Part shown: positions 8,937 to 18,858 of the stretch, piece after piece
Numbering within the stretch: the first letter of the stretch is position 1
Layout of the letters: every line of letters begins with the position of its first letter
Source of the DNA: Albimonas pacifica
GTDB taxonomy: Bacteria > Pseudomonadota > Alphaproteobacteria > Rhodobacterales > Rhodobacteraceae
NCBI RefSeq assembly: GCF_900113695.1
Contig: NZ_FOQH01000009.1
Span: 15,120 to 79,119 of the forward strand
Reading direction: 5' to 3'
DNA length: 64,000 nt
Position numbers and translations under genes: made by a program
The notes under the pieces: model-generated
What the model was told of the DNA's origin: nothing
Seen by the model: the letters and a program-made list of their open reading frames with translations, nothing else
Database searches by the model: none

Positions 8937-9506
8937 GATGCCCCTTGCGGATGATTGCGATGCTGCGGCGGCGATTCCGGGCCCTTGCTAGCCCCAAGCC
9001 GACGGCGCCGCAACAGCGCGCGGCGCCCGCGCGACGCCGCGCCCCCCAAACCCGCGCCCCCGAAACCCGCGCCCCGCCCGCCCCGCGCCGCGAGCCGACC
9101 GCCGGCCCCCGGCGCCGCGCCCGACGCGGCGCTCCCCGGCGGCCCGCCGCCGATGCCCGGGACCGCCCAGGCCCCCGTCCCGCAAGCGCCCCTTCCCGCG
9201 ATCGCGCCGCGAACACGCCGCCGCTCCGGGGCGCGCGCCCCGACGCGGCGCTCCGCCACCCGCCCCAAGCCGGGCCCGCGCCAGGGAAGAAACCGTCCCC
9301 CAGGCGCCTCCGCCCGCCGCCGCGCCGCGAGCGGACCGCCCGTCCAGATCGAGACGCCCGACGCGGCGCTCCCACGCCCGCCCCAGGCCCGGGCCGCGCA
9401 GGGAAAGAAACCGTCCCCCGCGCGCCCCGCCCGCCTCGCGCCGCGGGCGGGCCGCTCCCCCCGGGCGGGACGCCCGACGCGGCGCCCGCGCGCCGGGGCG
9501 GTCGGC
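8937..9506. repeat. Intergenic tract with ~119-bp tandem repeats
   Basis: 570-bp gap between hom and the MscS gene. CGACGCGGCG recurs at 9122, 9241, 9360 and 9475 (periods 119, 119, 115). CGCGCCGCGAGC or a close variant recurs near 9088, 9206, 9322 and 9438. The last two units share AGGGAAGAAACCGTCCCC with one indel. I read this as four degenerate direct repeats of about 117 bp. ORFs crossing it have no family resemblance and are composition artefacts. Confidence 0.7.
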
Positions 9507-11999
9507 TCAGACCTCGTCCTCGTCGGGCATGTCGCGGTTCAGCGCCTTGTCGGTCCGCGGACCGCGGGCGGGGGCGGCGGCAGGCTCGGGGGCCGGGCTC
9601 GCCTCGCCCTCGACCACCTCGGCCTTGTCGTCGCGCACCATGTGCACCGGAGGGGCCGAGCCGTCCTTGAGCTCGCCGAAGTAGACCGTCTGGTGGGGGA
9701 ACGGGATCTCGATCCCGCGGGCGTCGAAGATCTTCTTGATCTGCTCGTTCCAGGCCCGGCCGAAGCCCCACTGGGAGCCGGGGCGGGTCTTCGCCCGCGC
9801 CCGCAGCACCACCGCGCTGTCGCCCAGCGCCTGCACGCCGAACCATTCCACGTCGCCCAGCAGCGCCGCGCCCTGGGTCTCGTCCTCCTTCAGCGCGGCG
9901 AAGGCGTCCAGCACCGCCTGCTTGGCCTCGTCGATGTCCTCGCGATAGGCGATGCCCGCGTCCATCACGCAGTAGGCGAAGTCGCGCGTGAAGTTCGAGA
10001 CCATGTCGACCGAGCTGAACGGCATCAGATGGTAGGTCCCGTTCAGGTCGCGGATCGAGACCGAGCGCACGGTCAGCTTCTCGACCCCCCCGGTGATCCC
10101 GCCCACGGTCACCACGTCGCCCACGTTCATCGCGTTCTCGAGCTGGATGAACACGCCCGTGATCACGTCCTGCACCAGCTTCTGCGCGCCGAAGCCGATG
10201 GCGAGGCCCAGCACGCCCGCCGAGGCGATCAGCGGCGCGATGTCGATCCCCAGCTCCGAAAGCGCGAACATCAGCGTGATCACCAGCAGCGCGATGGTGG
10301 CGGCGTTGCGCAGCAGGCTCAGCAGCGTCGTCTCCCGCGGCGTCGGCACCCGGCCCACGTCGGGGCTCAGCCGCCAGTCCACCCAGGCCGAGAAGGCCAG
10401 CCACACCAGGAAGGCGCCCAGCAGGATGAAGATCACGCTCACCGCGGCCCCGGTCATGCGCAGGCCGGTCTCGGTCGCGAGCCAGCCCTCGGTGTCGAAG
10501 ACGCCCGCCTGCTCCAGCGCCACGCCCAGCACCACCACCGCCACGATCAGCCGCACCGCCAGCAGCAGCCGGGGCACGAAGGCGTTCAGCCGATGCTCGA
10601 GCAGCGGCAGCTTGGCGCTCAGGCTCTCGGGCAGCTTCACCCCCGCGCGCATCCGCGCGGCGAGGAAGCCGTTGATCATCATCCCGATCACGATCGCCAG
10701 CAGGATCTTGCCCGAGGCCTCCAGCACCGGCCACAGCACGTTGCCCGGCCGGGTCATCACGATCACGAAGAGCACCGCGAGGTAGATCAGCACCGGCACG
10801 TGCCACAGCTTGGCCAGGGCCGCGAAGACCCGGCGGCTGCCCGGCTCGGCCGGGGTCAGCCAGTCGGCCACGGCCCGGCGGTGGCGCAGCACCGCCACGA
10901 AGCCCATCAGCACCACGACCAGCCCCACCGCGACGCCCACCGCCTGGCCCGCCTGCCAGCCGGCGTTGCGGGCCACGATGGGAGCGGCCAGAAGCTGGCC
11001 GTAGCCCAGGATCGCCGCCGCCACGATCAGCCGCGACGTCAGATAGCGCGCCGCCGCGTCCGGCATCGGGATCAGCCGCAGCGAGCCCGTCTCGGGCCGC
11101 AACATCAGCCGGATCACGTTGCGCGCGATCTCGACCGCCACGAAGGCGTTGAGATACATGGTCTGCCGGATCCCGACCGAGCCCGGCGGATCCAGCGCGA
11201 AGGTGGCGATCGCATAGCCCGCGGCCCAGGCGGCGACCACCGTCGCCGCGTCCAGCGCCGCCATCGCGAAGCCCATCAGCAGCTTGTGAAGCGGCCCGCC
11301 CTCGGCGCCCGAGCGCCCGATCCGCCGCCGCAGCCCGCCGGCCCCCAGCCGGATCAGCACGTAGACCGCGTAGGTGCCGACGATGGTCAGTCCCAGCTCC
11401 TTGAGCGCCGACAGCAGCACCGAGGGGTCCACCGCCTCGCCCAGCCCGTCGAGACGGTCCGGCGCCTCCAGCAGCTCGTTCCAGGTCGACATCGCCGTCG
11501 AGGCGACGGCGTTCACCCAGGCCTGCGTGGTCTCGGCGATGCGCGCGCCGAGGCCGTCCTCGCCGGGCGCGGGGGCGACGGGGGCCGCCGTCTCGCCGGA
11601 GGCCGAGGCGGAGGCCGCCTCGCCCCCGCCGCCGGAAGTCTCGCCGGCGCCCTCGCCCGTGCCCTCTGCTGTTCCCTCGCCCTGGGCCTGCTCCAGCGCC
11701 TCGATCAGACGGTCGCGGGCCTCGGCGTTCCGGAGCACCTCGAGCAGCGCCGCGGTCGGCAGGGCGGCGGCCTCGGCCGCGGCCTCGCTCTCCTGGGCGC
11801 CGCCCGTCTCGGCCGCGGCGCCGGTCTGCTGCGCCTGGGCGGGCGCGAGCGACAGGGCGGCGATTCCGGCGAGGAGCGCGACGATCAGGCCGGCCAGCGT
11901 CCGCCGTCGCTTCGCCCCCCCGCGCTTCGACGGACGGGCCGCGGCCGGGCGGCGGTCAGGCGGCGGCGGGGCGGGCGTGCGGACGTCGATAGGGGGCAA
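9507..11999 (-). CDS. Large MscS-family mechanosensitive channel
   Basis: About 830-aa membrane protein whose C-terminal third is an MscS channel that releases solutes on osmotic downshock. A long basic n-region and a hydrophobic stretch ending LAPAQA (about 26-56) look like a signal peptide. A Glu/Ala-rich periplasmic segment follows, then about 10 membrane helices. The pore and beta domain (about 560-660) contains GFGAQKLVQDVITGVF and NVGDVVTVGG. The tail is acidic. A TTG at 11999 preceded by CGGAGAG is the best start. No ATG precedes the signal peptide, and a GTG at 12131 would add 44 low-complexity residues. It is read leftward as a single gene. Confidence 0.85.
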   Translation of the reverse strand: MPPIDVRTPAPPPPDRRPAAARPSKRGGAKRRRTLAGLIVALLAGIAALSLAPAQAQQTGAAAETGGAQESEAAAEAAALPTAALLEVLRNAEARDRLIEALEQAQGEGTAEGTGEGAGETSGGGGEAASASASGETAAPVAPAPGEDGLGARIAETTQAWVNAVASTAMSTWNELLEAPDRLDGLGEAVDPSVLLSALKELGLTIVGTYAVYVLIRLGAGGLRRRIGRSGAEGGPLHKLLMGFAMAALDAATVVAAWAAGYAIATFALDPPGSVGIRQTMYLNAFVAVEIARNVIRLMLRPETGSLRLIPMPDAAARYLTSRLIVAAAILGYGQLLAAPIVARNAGWQAGQAVGVAVGLVVVLMGFVAVLRHRRAVADWLTPAEPGSRRVFAALAKLWHVPVLIYLAVLFVIVMTRPGNVLWPVLEASGKILLAIVIGMMINGFLAARMRAGVKLPESLSAKLPLLEHRLNAFVPRLLLAVRLIVAVVVLGVALEQAGVFDTEGWLATETGLRMTGAAVSVIFILLGAFLVWLAFSAWVDWRLSPDVGRVPTPRETTLLSLLRNAATIALLVITLMFALSELGIDIAPLIASAGVLGLAIGFGAQKLVQDVITGVFIQLENAMNVGDVVTVGGITGGVEKLTVRSVSIRDLNGTYHLMPFSSVDMVSNFTRDFAYCVMDAGIAYREDIDEAKQAVLDAFAALKEDETQGAALLGDVEWFGVQALGDSAVVLRARAKTRPGSQWGFGRAWNEQIKKIFDARGIEIPFPHQTVYFGELKDGSAPPVHMVRDDKAEVVEGEASPAPEPAAAPARGPRTDKALNRDMPDEDEV

Positions 12000-12428
12000 G
12001 GATCTCTCCGGGGGCGGTTTCGGTTCGGTTGCGCTCCGGTCGGACGGCGCACGCGCGAAGCTAGCGCCCCGGCGCCGATTGTCACCCCCCCGCGACCCTG
12101 TCCCGCGCCGCCCGGCGGCCCGCGCGCGCACCGCAGGCGCCGCGTCGGCCGTCCCGCCCGGGGCCGCTCGTCCGCCCGCGGCGCGCCCGACGCCCGGCGC
12201 CGGCGGGCCCCGACTTCCGAAGCGGAAGGCCCGCTTCGCCGCCGTCCTGCGCCGCCCGGCGCGGGCCGCGGACGCGCCGCGTCCACGGATCCGCCCGGAC
12301 CGGGCGTCGCGCCCGCGGCGCGGGCCCGGCGGCGCGCCCGGGGGCGCCGTCTCCCGTCCCGCGCCTCGCCCGATCGCCGGGGCGCCGCGCGCGAGGGCGG
12401 ACCGCGCGGCCCGACGCCCTCGGCCAGC
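12000..12428. other. GC-rich intergenic gap
   Basis: About 430 bp between the MscS start and the SDR stop. It is almost pure G and C with several short inverted repeats. It must hold the MscS promoter and the end of the ligase-SDR transcript, but I cannot point to either. No credible ORF. Confidence 0.4.
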
Positions 12429-13214
12429 TCAGAAGATCGAGTACCCGCCGTCGATCCGCAGGCAGTCCCCGGTGTGGGCCGAGGCGCCGTCGGTCATCAG
12501 GTAGACCGCGAGGTTCGAAAAATCCTCGGGCGTGCAGTAGCGCCGGATCGGGGTCCGGCCCATCGTCGCCTTCACGAACTTCTCGTTCGAGAAGGCCGGC
12601 GCGGTCATCTCCGACTCGGTCCACCCCGGCAGGATCGCGTTCGCCGTGATCCCGAAGCGCGCCAGCTCCACCGCCAGCGCCCGCATCATCGAAAGCACCG
12701 CGCCCTTGGAGCCGCCATAGGGCTCGTTCCCCGCCGCCCCGAAGATCGTCGAAGTCGAGGAGGTCACCACCAGCCGCCCGAAGGCGTCCCCGTCCTTCGC
12801 CCGCTCGACCATGTGGGTCGCCGCGGCCTTGAAGACGCGGTGCACGCCCAGCACGTTGGCCTCGAAGACCCGGCGCCAGTCGTCCTCGGTCCGGTCCAGG
12901 AGCGAGGCCTTCCGCGCCGAGATCCCGGCGTTGGCGAACATCCCGTCCACGCGCCCGAACCGCTCCAGCGTCTGCGCCATGGCGGCGTCCACCGCCTCCT
13001 GGCTGTTGACGTCGACCGCGAGCGCCATGGCCTCGCCCGGCGCCTCGGCCAGGCGCGCCAGTGCCTTGGCGTTCTTCTCCTCGTTGCGGGCCCAGACGGC
13101 GACCTTGGCGCCCATCACCGCCAGCCCCTCGGCCATGCCGAGGCCGATGCCGCCGTTGCCGCCGGTGATCACCACCACCCGGCCCGAGAGATCGAAAGGA
13201 TTCTTCGCAGCCAT
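12429..13214 (-). CDS. SDR-family oxidoreductase, coupled to acyl-CoA ligase
   Basis: 261-aa classical short-chain dehydrogenase. It has the Rossmann motif TGGNGGIG (17-24), NAG (95-97), a Ser near 153 and Y166-x3-K170 (YGGSK). Its ATG at 13214 shares a base with the TGA of the upstream ligase (TGATG); a GTG one codon earlier would give a 4-nt overlap. The two are therefore translationally coupled and probably act on the same acyl or alcohol substrate. Cofactor and substrate cannot be assigned; a 3-hydroxyacyl-CoA or alcohol dehydrogenase role in the neighbouring oxidation cluster is likely. Confidence 0.85.
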   Translation of the reverse strand: MAAKNPFDLSGRVVVITGGNGGIGLGMAEGLAVMGAKVAVWARNEEKNAKALARLAEAPGEAMALAVDVNSQEAVDAAMAQTLERFGRVDGMFANAGISARKASLLDRTEDDWRRVFEANVLGVHRVFKAAATHMVERAKDGDAFGRLVVTSSTSTIFGAAGNEPYGGSKGAVLSMMRALAVELARFGITANAILPGWTESEMTAPAFSNEKFVKATMGRTPIRRYCTPEDFSNLAVYLMTDGASAHTGDCLRIDGGYSIF

Positions 13215-14761
13215 CACGCAGCTCCCGCCCTGGCGTCCGCCCAGTATTCGTCTTTCAAGAGACGCTTCATCAGCTTGCCCGTCGCCGTGCGCGGCAGCTC
13301 GGCGCGGAAGTCGATCGACTTGGGCGCCTTCACATGGCTCAGCCGGCCCTTCACCCAGGCGATCAGCTCCGCCTCCAGCGCGTCCGAGGCCTCGGCGGGG
13401 TTCATCAGCTGCACCACCGCCTTCACCGCCTCGCCCATCTCCTCGTCCGGCACGCCGAAGACGGCGGCGTCGGCGATCTTGTCATGGGTGATCAGCAGGT
13501 CCTCGGTCTCCTGCGGGTAGATGTTCACGCCGCCCGAGATGATCGTGTAGGAGGCCCGGTCGGTCAGGTAGAGATACCCGTCCCCGTCCAGGAACCCCAC
13601 GTCGCCCAGCGTGCCCACGCCCGGCTTGAGGAAGGACTTCGCGGTCTTCTCGGGATCGCCGAAATAGACGAAGTCGATGCCGGTGTTGAAGTAGACGCCG
13701 CCGGTCTCGCCCTGGGGCAGCTCCTCGCCGTCGGGGCCGGCGATGTAGATCGCGCCGACGATGGGCTTGCCGACGGTGCCGGGATGGGCCAGCCACTCAT
13801 GGCTGTCGCAGAAGGTGGCGCCGTTGCCTTCCGTGCCCGCGTAGTACTCGACCAGCACCGGGCCCCACCAGTCGATCATCTTCTGCTTGATCTCGCGCGG
13901 GCACGGGGCGGCCGCGTGAACGGCGGTCCGGATCGAGGAGACGTCGTATTTCGCGCGCACCTCCTCGGGCAGCTTCAGCATCCGCACGAACATCGTGGGC
14001 ACGAGCTGGGAGTGGGTGACGCGGTATCTCTCGACCGCCGCGAGATACGCTTCGGGATCGAACCGCTCCATGATCACGCAGGTGCCGCCGAAGTTCGCCA
14101 TGATCAGGCAGAAGCGCAGCGGCGCCGCGTGATAGAGCGGCGCGGGCGAGAGATAGACGGAGTCCGCGTTCGCCCCGCACTTCCCCCCCACCAGCATCTC
14201 GAGGAACGGGTTGATGTAGTCGATCGGCTCCTCGACCCAGGCCTTGGAGATGCCCTTGGGCCGCCCCGTGGTGCCCGAGGAATAGAGCATGTCCGTGCCC
14301 GCGCACGGGTCCGCGACGGGCTCGGACGGCTGGGCGGCGACCAGCGCCTCCCAGCTGTCGTAGCCCGGGGCCGTGCCGCCGACCATCATCAGCTTCGTGC
14401 CCGGCTTCACCTGGGCGGCGAATTCGTCGCCGCGCTCGGCGTATTTCTCGGAGGTGACGAAGACCTTCGCGCCGCAGTCCTGGATGATGTAGCCGGCCTC
14501 CTCGGGGGTGAGGTAGCGCGAGACGGCGGTGTAGATGATCCCGGCCCGGTGGCAGGCCCACAGGATCTCCATGAACTCGAGCCGGTTCTCCATCAGGATG
14601 GCGACGCCCTCGCCCTTCTGCACGCCCAGGCTGCGCAGCGCCTGCGCGCCGCGGTTGGAGACGGCGTCGAGCTCGGCGTAGGTCAGCCCCTTCCCCGAGC
14701 CCGCCATCACGTAGGCGAGCTTGTCGGGCGTGGTCTTCGCGTGATGCGACGGGTGCTTCAT
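13214..14761 (-). CDS. AMP-forming acyl-CoA ligase
   Basis: 515-aa ANL-superfamily ligase that activates a carboxylic acid to its CoA thioester using ATP. It shows the ATP loop [10 protein letters not shown] (161-170), YYAGTEGNG (about 301-309), [17 protein letters not shown] and the C-terminal catalytic lysine in [11 protein letters not shown] (about 494). The ATG at 14761 follows AGGGAGGATTGG. The 42-residue upstream extension lacks family resemblance and is rejected. It opens a two-gene leftward unit, divergent from the thiolase-fadJ operon, so a shared regulated promoter region is plausible. It resembles FadD3/long-chain-type enzymes, but the chain is not known. Confidence 0.9.
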   Translation of the reverse strand: MKHPSHHAKTTPDKLAYVMAGSGKGLTYAELDAVSNRGAQALRSLGVQKGEGVAILMENRLEFMEILWACHRAGIIYTAVSRYLTPEEAGYIIQDCGAKVFVTSEKYAERGDEFAAQVKPGTKLMMVGGTAPGYDSWEALVAAQPSEPVADPCAGTDMLYSSGTTGRPKGISKAWVEEPIDYINPFLEMLVGGKCGANADSVYLSPAPLYHAAPLRFCLIMANFGGTCVIMERFDPEAYLAAVERYRVTHSQLVPTMFVRMLKLPEEVRAKYDVSSIRTAVHAAAPCPREIKQKMIDWWGPVLVEYYAGTEGNGATFCDSHEWLAHPGTVGKPIVGAIYIAGPDGEELPQGETGGVYFNTGIDFVYFGDPEKTAKSFLKPGVGTLGDVGFLDGDGYLYLTDRASYTIISGGVNIYPQETEDLLITHDKIADAAVFGVPDEEMGEAVKAVVQLMNPAEASDALEAELIAWVKGRLSHVKAPKSIDFRAELPRTATGKLMKRLLKDEYWADARAGAA

Positions 14762-15404
14762 CCAATCCTCCCTGGTCGTCCGGGCCTTCGGCGGCGCGCC
14801 CGGCTTCGTCCCCTCGCGCCTCCTGCGGCGCAGGCCGCCGGAGTCGCTCTTAATCAAGCCATTAACGCGCGGGCGGGCGGAATGCAAAGCAGGCTTGCGC
14901 TGCGACCGCCCGCCGCATAGGCTGCCCGCGGCCGCCCCGCAGAGCGCATGTTCGCTCCGCCGGGTCGGCGCACCTGAGGCGACGGCGCGAAGACGCCGCG
15001 CCGGGAGGAGACGCCTTCTTGGCCGGCCCGGCCGGTGGACGGTCCCCAGGGACGGGCGGCGGCGACGTCGCCCGCCCTTGGGTCATCTTCCAGACGCCGG
15101 GCTTTCCGAAAACCCTTGCTCCGCAGGCGTGTGCGCGCCGTGGCACGACCGGACCCGCGCCGCCCGCACGCGCGGTTGCGCGCCCGCGCCGCAGCCCCGC
15201 TCGTCGCTTCGGACGACGCCCTTGCCTGTCGGTCGGTTAGCGTATACCTGCGGTCCAAGCGTTCCGCTGTGCGGCGCCGCACGCACATTCACTGACCGAT
15301 TAACAGGCTTGACCCCCTCCCTCGGCGAACGGCACTCTCCCGCGCGACGCGTGGCCGCCGGCGCCCTGGAACGGGCCCGGGCCGCGGAGCCGGAGGAGAG
15401 CCCC
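14762..15404. promoter_or_regulatory. Divergent promoter region of the oxidation cluster
   Basis: 643-bp gap between divergent catabolic units. An AT-rich inverted repeat TTAAT-N6-ATTAA lies at 14850-14865 upstream of the ligase. A second AT-richer patch (15229-15310) before the thiolase holds TCGGTTAGCG and ACCGATTAAC, related in inverted sense. A TTGCCT/TATACC pair is possible near 15220-15250 but its spacing is poor. These are candidate sites for a TetR- or FadR-like regulator, not proven ones. No credible ORF. Confidence 0.4.
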
Positions 15405-16613
15405 ATGGCCGAAGCCGCCTACATCTACGACGCCATCCGCACGCCCCGATCCAAGGGCAAGGCGGACGGCTCGCTCAACGAGGTCAAGCCCATCGACCTC
15501 GTGACCACCCTGCTGCACGAGATGCAGTCCCGCCACGACCTCGACACCGCGCGCGTCGACGACGTGATGCTCGGCTGCGTCGAGCCGGTGATGGAGCAGG
15601 GCGCGGTCCTGCCCAAGATCGCCCTGCAGAAGGCCGGCTGGGACGAGACGGTCCCCGGCGCCCAGGTGAACCGCTTCTGCGCCTCGGGCCTCGACACGTT
15701 CAACACCGCCGCCGCCAAGGTCGCCTCGGGCTGGGAGGACCTGGTCTGCGCGGGCGGCTACGAGAGCATGTCCCGCGTGCCGATGGGGGCCTCCGGCGGC
15801 CCGATGGCCGGCGATCCCGCGACCAACATCCAGACCGGCTTCGTCCCCCAGGGCATCGGCGCCGACCTGATCGCGACGCTCGAGGGCTTCACCCGCGACG
15901 ACGTCGACGCCTTCGCCATGCGCTCCCAGCAGAAGGCGGCCGCCGCGCGCGACGCGGGCTGGTTCGACCGCTCGGTGGTGCCGGTGAAGGATGAAAGCGG
16001 CCTCGTCATCCTGCAGCGCGACGACTTCATCAAGCCCAACACCGACATGCAGGCGCTGGGGGGCCTGAAGCCCTCCTTCGCCGCTCCGGGCGCCATGGGC
16101 TACGACACCATCGCGCTGGCGAAATACCCCCATGTCGAGCGCATCGACCACGTCCACACCCCTGGCAACAGCTCGGGCATCGTCGACGGCGCGTCCCTCG
16201 TCATGGTGGGCAACGAGGCGGTGGGCAAGGACCTGGGCCTGACGCCCCGCGGCCGGGTTCTGGCGATCGCCCTGACCGCCTGCGAGCCCACCATCATGCT
16301 CACCGGCCCCGGCCCGGCCTCCAAGAAGGCTCTGGCGAAAGCCGGGCTGACCATCGACGACATCGACCTGGTCGAGATCAACGAGGCCTTCGCCTCCGTC
16401 GCCCTGCGGCTGCAGCGGGACCTGGATGTGCCCGATGAAAAACTCAACGTCGTCGGCGGCGCCATCGCCATGGGTCACCCGCTGGGCGCCACCGGCGGCT
16501 GCCTGGTGGGCACGATGCTCGACGAGCTGGAGCGTCGGAACCTCAAGCGCGCGCTGATCTGCATGTGCGTGGGCGGCGGCATGGGCATCGCCTCGATCAT
16601 CGAGAGGGTCTGA
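15405..16613 (+). CDS. Acetyl-CoA C-acetyltransferase, beta-oxidation type
   Basis: 402-aa thiolase of the FadA/FadI-like degradative kind, which cleaves 3-ketoacyl-CoA to acetyl-CoA (or propionyl-CoA for 2-methyl chains). Nucleophile Cys92 ([10 protein letters not shown]), His358 ([10 protein letters not shown]) and Cys388 (CVGGGMG) are all present. The ATG at 15405 has a GGAGGAGAG box; longer in-frame extensions are unsupported. It stands 3 nt ahead of the fadJ-type gene, and the pair would form the alpha-beta trifunctional complex. It differs clearly from the thiolase at 2821, so the window carries two. Confidence 0.93.
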   Translation: MAEAAYIYDAIRTPRSKGKADGSLNEVKPIDLVTTLLHEMQSRHDLDTARVDDVMLGCVEPVMEQGAVLPKIALQKAGWDETVPGAQVNRFCASGLDTFNTAAAKVASGWEDLVCAGGYESMSRVPMGASGGPMAGDPATNIQTGFVPQGIGADLIATLEGFTRDDVDAFAMRSQQKAAAARDAGWFDRSVVPVKDESGLVILQRDDFIKPNTDMQALGGLKPSFAAPGAMGYDTIALAKYPHVERIDHVHTPGNSSGIVDGASLVMVGNEAVGKDLGLTPRGRVLAIALTACEPTIMLTGPGPASKKALAKAGLTIDDIDLVEINEAFASVALRLQRDLDVPDEKLNVVGGAIAMGHPLGATGGCLVGTMLDELERRNLKRALICMCVGGGMGIASIIERV

Positions 16614-16616
16614 GGA

Positions 16617-18758
16617 ATGGAAGATTTCCGTTACGAGAAGGACGAGGACGGCATCGTCGTCGTCACCATGGACATGCAGGGCCAGGGCGCGAACACGATG
16701 ACGCCCGCCTACAAGACGGGCATGACCGCGATCATCGACCGCCTGTATGCGGAAGAGGGCCTCAAGGGCGTCGTCATCGCCTCGGGCAAGAAGACCTTCT
16801 TCGCCGGCGGCGACCTCAACGGCCTTTTGGCGACCGAGGAGGTCGATCAGGCCTATTTCGACGATCTCCAGAAGAACAAGGGGATGCTCCGGCGGATCGA
16901 GAAACTGCCCGTCCCGGTGGTCGCCGCCATCAACGGCGCGGCGCTGGGCGGGGGCTACGAGATCTGCCTCGCCTGCAACCGCCGCATCATCCTCGACACG
17001 CCGGGCGCCATCACCGGCCTGCCCGAGGTCACCCTCGGCCTGCTCCCCGGCGCCGGCGGCGTGGTCCGCACCACCGCCCTGCTCGGCCTGGAAAAGGCTC
17101 TGCCGGTGGTGATGGAGGGCAAGCCTCACGCGCCGAAAAAGGCCCTCGCGCTCGGCATGGTCGACGAGATGGTCGCCACGCAGGAAGAGCTGATCCCCGC
17201 CGCGAAAGCCTGGATCAAGGCCAACCCCGGCGCCCACGCCCAGCCCTGGGACCAGAAAGGCTTCCGCTACCCCGGCGGCGACGCGACCTCGCCCAAGGTC
17301 CGCCAGATCGCCTCGGTGGCCCCCACCCTGCTGATCAAGAAGACCCGCGGCCTGATGCCCGCGCCCGAGCGGATCCTGGACGTGGCGGTCAACTCCATGC
17401 GCATGGGCTTCGACTCCGCCCTGCGCGACGAGTCCCGCCAGTTCCTGCGCCTGGTGGTCTCGAAGGAGGCCAAGGCCGCCATCACCACCTTCTTCTTCGG
17501 GAACCAGGCCATCAAGGGCGGCAAGTTCCGCCCCAAGGCCGAGAAGTGGAAGGCCGGGTCCTCCGCCGTCCTCGGCGCCGGCATGATGGGCGCCGGCATC
17601 GCCTACGCCCACGCCGCCCGCGGCCTGCCGACCGCGCTGAAGGACACCGACCTCGCCAACGCCGAGAAGGGCAAGGCCTACTCGGCCAAGCTCGTCGAGG
17701 GCGCCAGGGCCAAGGGCCGGATGGACGACGCCAAGGCCGAGGCCCTGCTCGCCAACATCCGCCCCACCGACGCCGACGACTACGAGAACGTCGACATCAT
17801 CGTGGAAGCCGTCTTCGAGGACATCGCCCTGAAGGAGCAGGTGATCCCCGCGACCTTCCCCAAGCTGTCCCCGACCGGCATCTACGGCTCCAACACCTCG
17901 ACCCTGCCGATCTCGATCCTGGCCGAGGCGGCGCCCGACCCCAGCCGCTTCATCGGGATCCACTTCTTCTCGCCCGTCGACAAGATGGCCGTCGTGGAAC
18001 TGATCCTGGGGGAGAAGACCTCGGACGAGACGCTGGCCAAGGCCTATGACTACGTCCAGCAGATCGGCAAGACGCCGATCGTGGTCAACGACAGCCGCGG
18101 GTTCTTCACCTCGCGCGTCTTCGGCACCTTCATGAACGAGGGCATGGCGCTGCTGATCGACGGCATGGCCCCCGCGATGATCGAGCGGGCCGCCTGGAAG
18201 ATCGGCATGCCCGTCGGCCCCCTGCAGGTGCAGGACGAGGTCTCGATGGTGCTCTCCGAGCGGGTCCGCGAAACCCACCGCAAGCTCGACGAGCGCCTCG
18301 GCGTCACCGACGGCTTCCCGGTGAAGAACGAGGCTTCGGCGGCCATCGCCCCGAAGATGGTCGCGCTCGGCCGCGGCGGGCGCCACTACGGCGGCGGCTT
18401 CTACGACTACGGTCCCGAAGGGCGCAGCCTCTGGCCCGGCCTCAGCCAGTTCATGACCGGCAACGGCGGCGTGACCATGGACGAGGCCCAGGACCGGATG
18501 CTCTACCGCCAGGCGATCGAGACCCTGCGCTGCCTCGACGAGGGCGTCCTGCGCTCCGAACACGAGGCCAACATCGGCTCGATCATGGCCATCGGCTTCC
18601 CCGCCTGGACCGGCGGCGCCCTGCAGTTCATCCGCGGCGTGGGCGTGGACGCCTTCGCCCGCCGCGCCGAGGAACTGGCCGACGCCTGGGGCGAGCGCTT
18701 CCGCGTGCGCCCCGAGGCCTACGACAAGCTGCGCGAAACGACGGCCAAGGCCGCCTGA
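16617..18758 (+). CDS. fadJ: FadJ/FadB-type enoyl-CoA hydratase/3-hydroxyacyl-CoA dehydrogenase
   Basis: 713-aa multifunctional beta-oxidation enzyme. The N-terminal hydratase (about 1-190) carries both active-site glutamates (GGGYEICLAC and LPEVTLGLLPGAGG). The middle NAD domain has GAGMMGAGIAYA (about 320-331) and the catalytic His in GIHFFSPV with NDSRGFF. The C-terminal helical dehydrogenase domains complete it. Length matches the family (about 700-730). It starts 3 nt after the thiolase stop with a GAGGA box, so the two are co-translated. A GC-rich hairpin follows before the next gene. fadB and fadJ cannot be separated by sequence alone. Confidence 0.93.
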   Translation: MEDFRYEKDEDGIVVVTMDMQGQGANTMTPAYKTGMTAIIDRLYAEEGLKGVVIASGKKTFFAGGDLNGLLATEEVDQAYFDDLQKNKGMLRRIEKLPVPVVAAINGAALGGGYEICLACNRRIILDTPGAITGLPEVTLGLLPGAGGVVRTTALLGLEKALPVVMEGKPHAPKKALALGMVDEMVATQEELIPAAKAWIKANPGAHAQPWDQKGFRYPGGDATSPKVRQIASVAPTLLIKKTRGLMPAPERILDVAVNSMRMGFDSALRDESRQFLRLVVSKEAKAAITTFFFGNQAIKGGKFRPKAEKWKAGSSAVLGAGMMGAGIAYAHAARGLPTALKDTDLANAEKGKAYSAKLVEGARAKGRMDDAKAEALLANIRPTDADDYENVDIIVEAVFEDIALKEQVIPATFPKLSPTGIYGSNTSTLPISILAEAAPDPSRFIGIHFFSPVDKMAVVELILGEKTSDETLAKAYDYVQQIGKTPIVVNDSRGFFTSRVFGTFMNEGMALLIDGMAPAMIERAAWKIGMPVGPLQVQDEVSMVLSERVRETHRKLDERLGVTDGFPVKNEASAAIAPKMVALGRGGRHYGGGFYDYGPEGRSLWPGLSQFMTGNGGVTMDEAQDRMLYRQAIETLRCLDEGVLRSEHEANIGSIMAIGFPAWTGGALQFIRGVGVDAFARRAEELADAWGERFRVRPEAYDKLRETTAKAA

Positions 18759-18779
18759 CCGCGACCCCGAACCACCCTT

Positions 18780-18811
18780 CCGGCCCCCCGCCCACCGGGC
18801 GCGGGGGCCGG
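18780..18811 (+). terminator. Hairpin between fadJ and acyl-CoA dehydrogenase genes
   Basis: CCGGCCCCC(C)G pairs with CGGGGGCCGG around an inner CCC/GGG, without a following T-run. It may be a partial terminator or an RNA-stability hairpin that lowers expression of the dehydrogenase-racemase pair. Confidence 0.5.
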
Positions 18812-18858
18812 TCCCGTCAGAGCGCCCCCGCAAGGCGCCCCCCCTTGGGAGGACCCCC

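Noticed and set aside
8955-13520. A 1521-aa open frame on the plus strand
   Set aside because: It is antisense to the MscS and SDR genes and crosses a repeat tract. Its Arg/His/Gln/Gly-rich composition is what the opposite frame of GC-rich coding DNA gives. No domain is recognisable.
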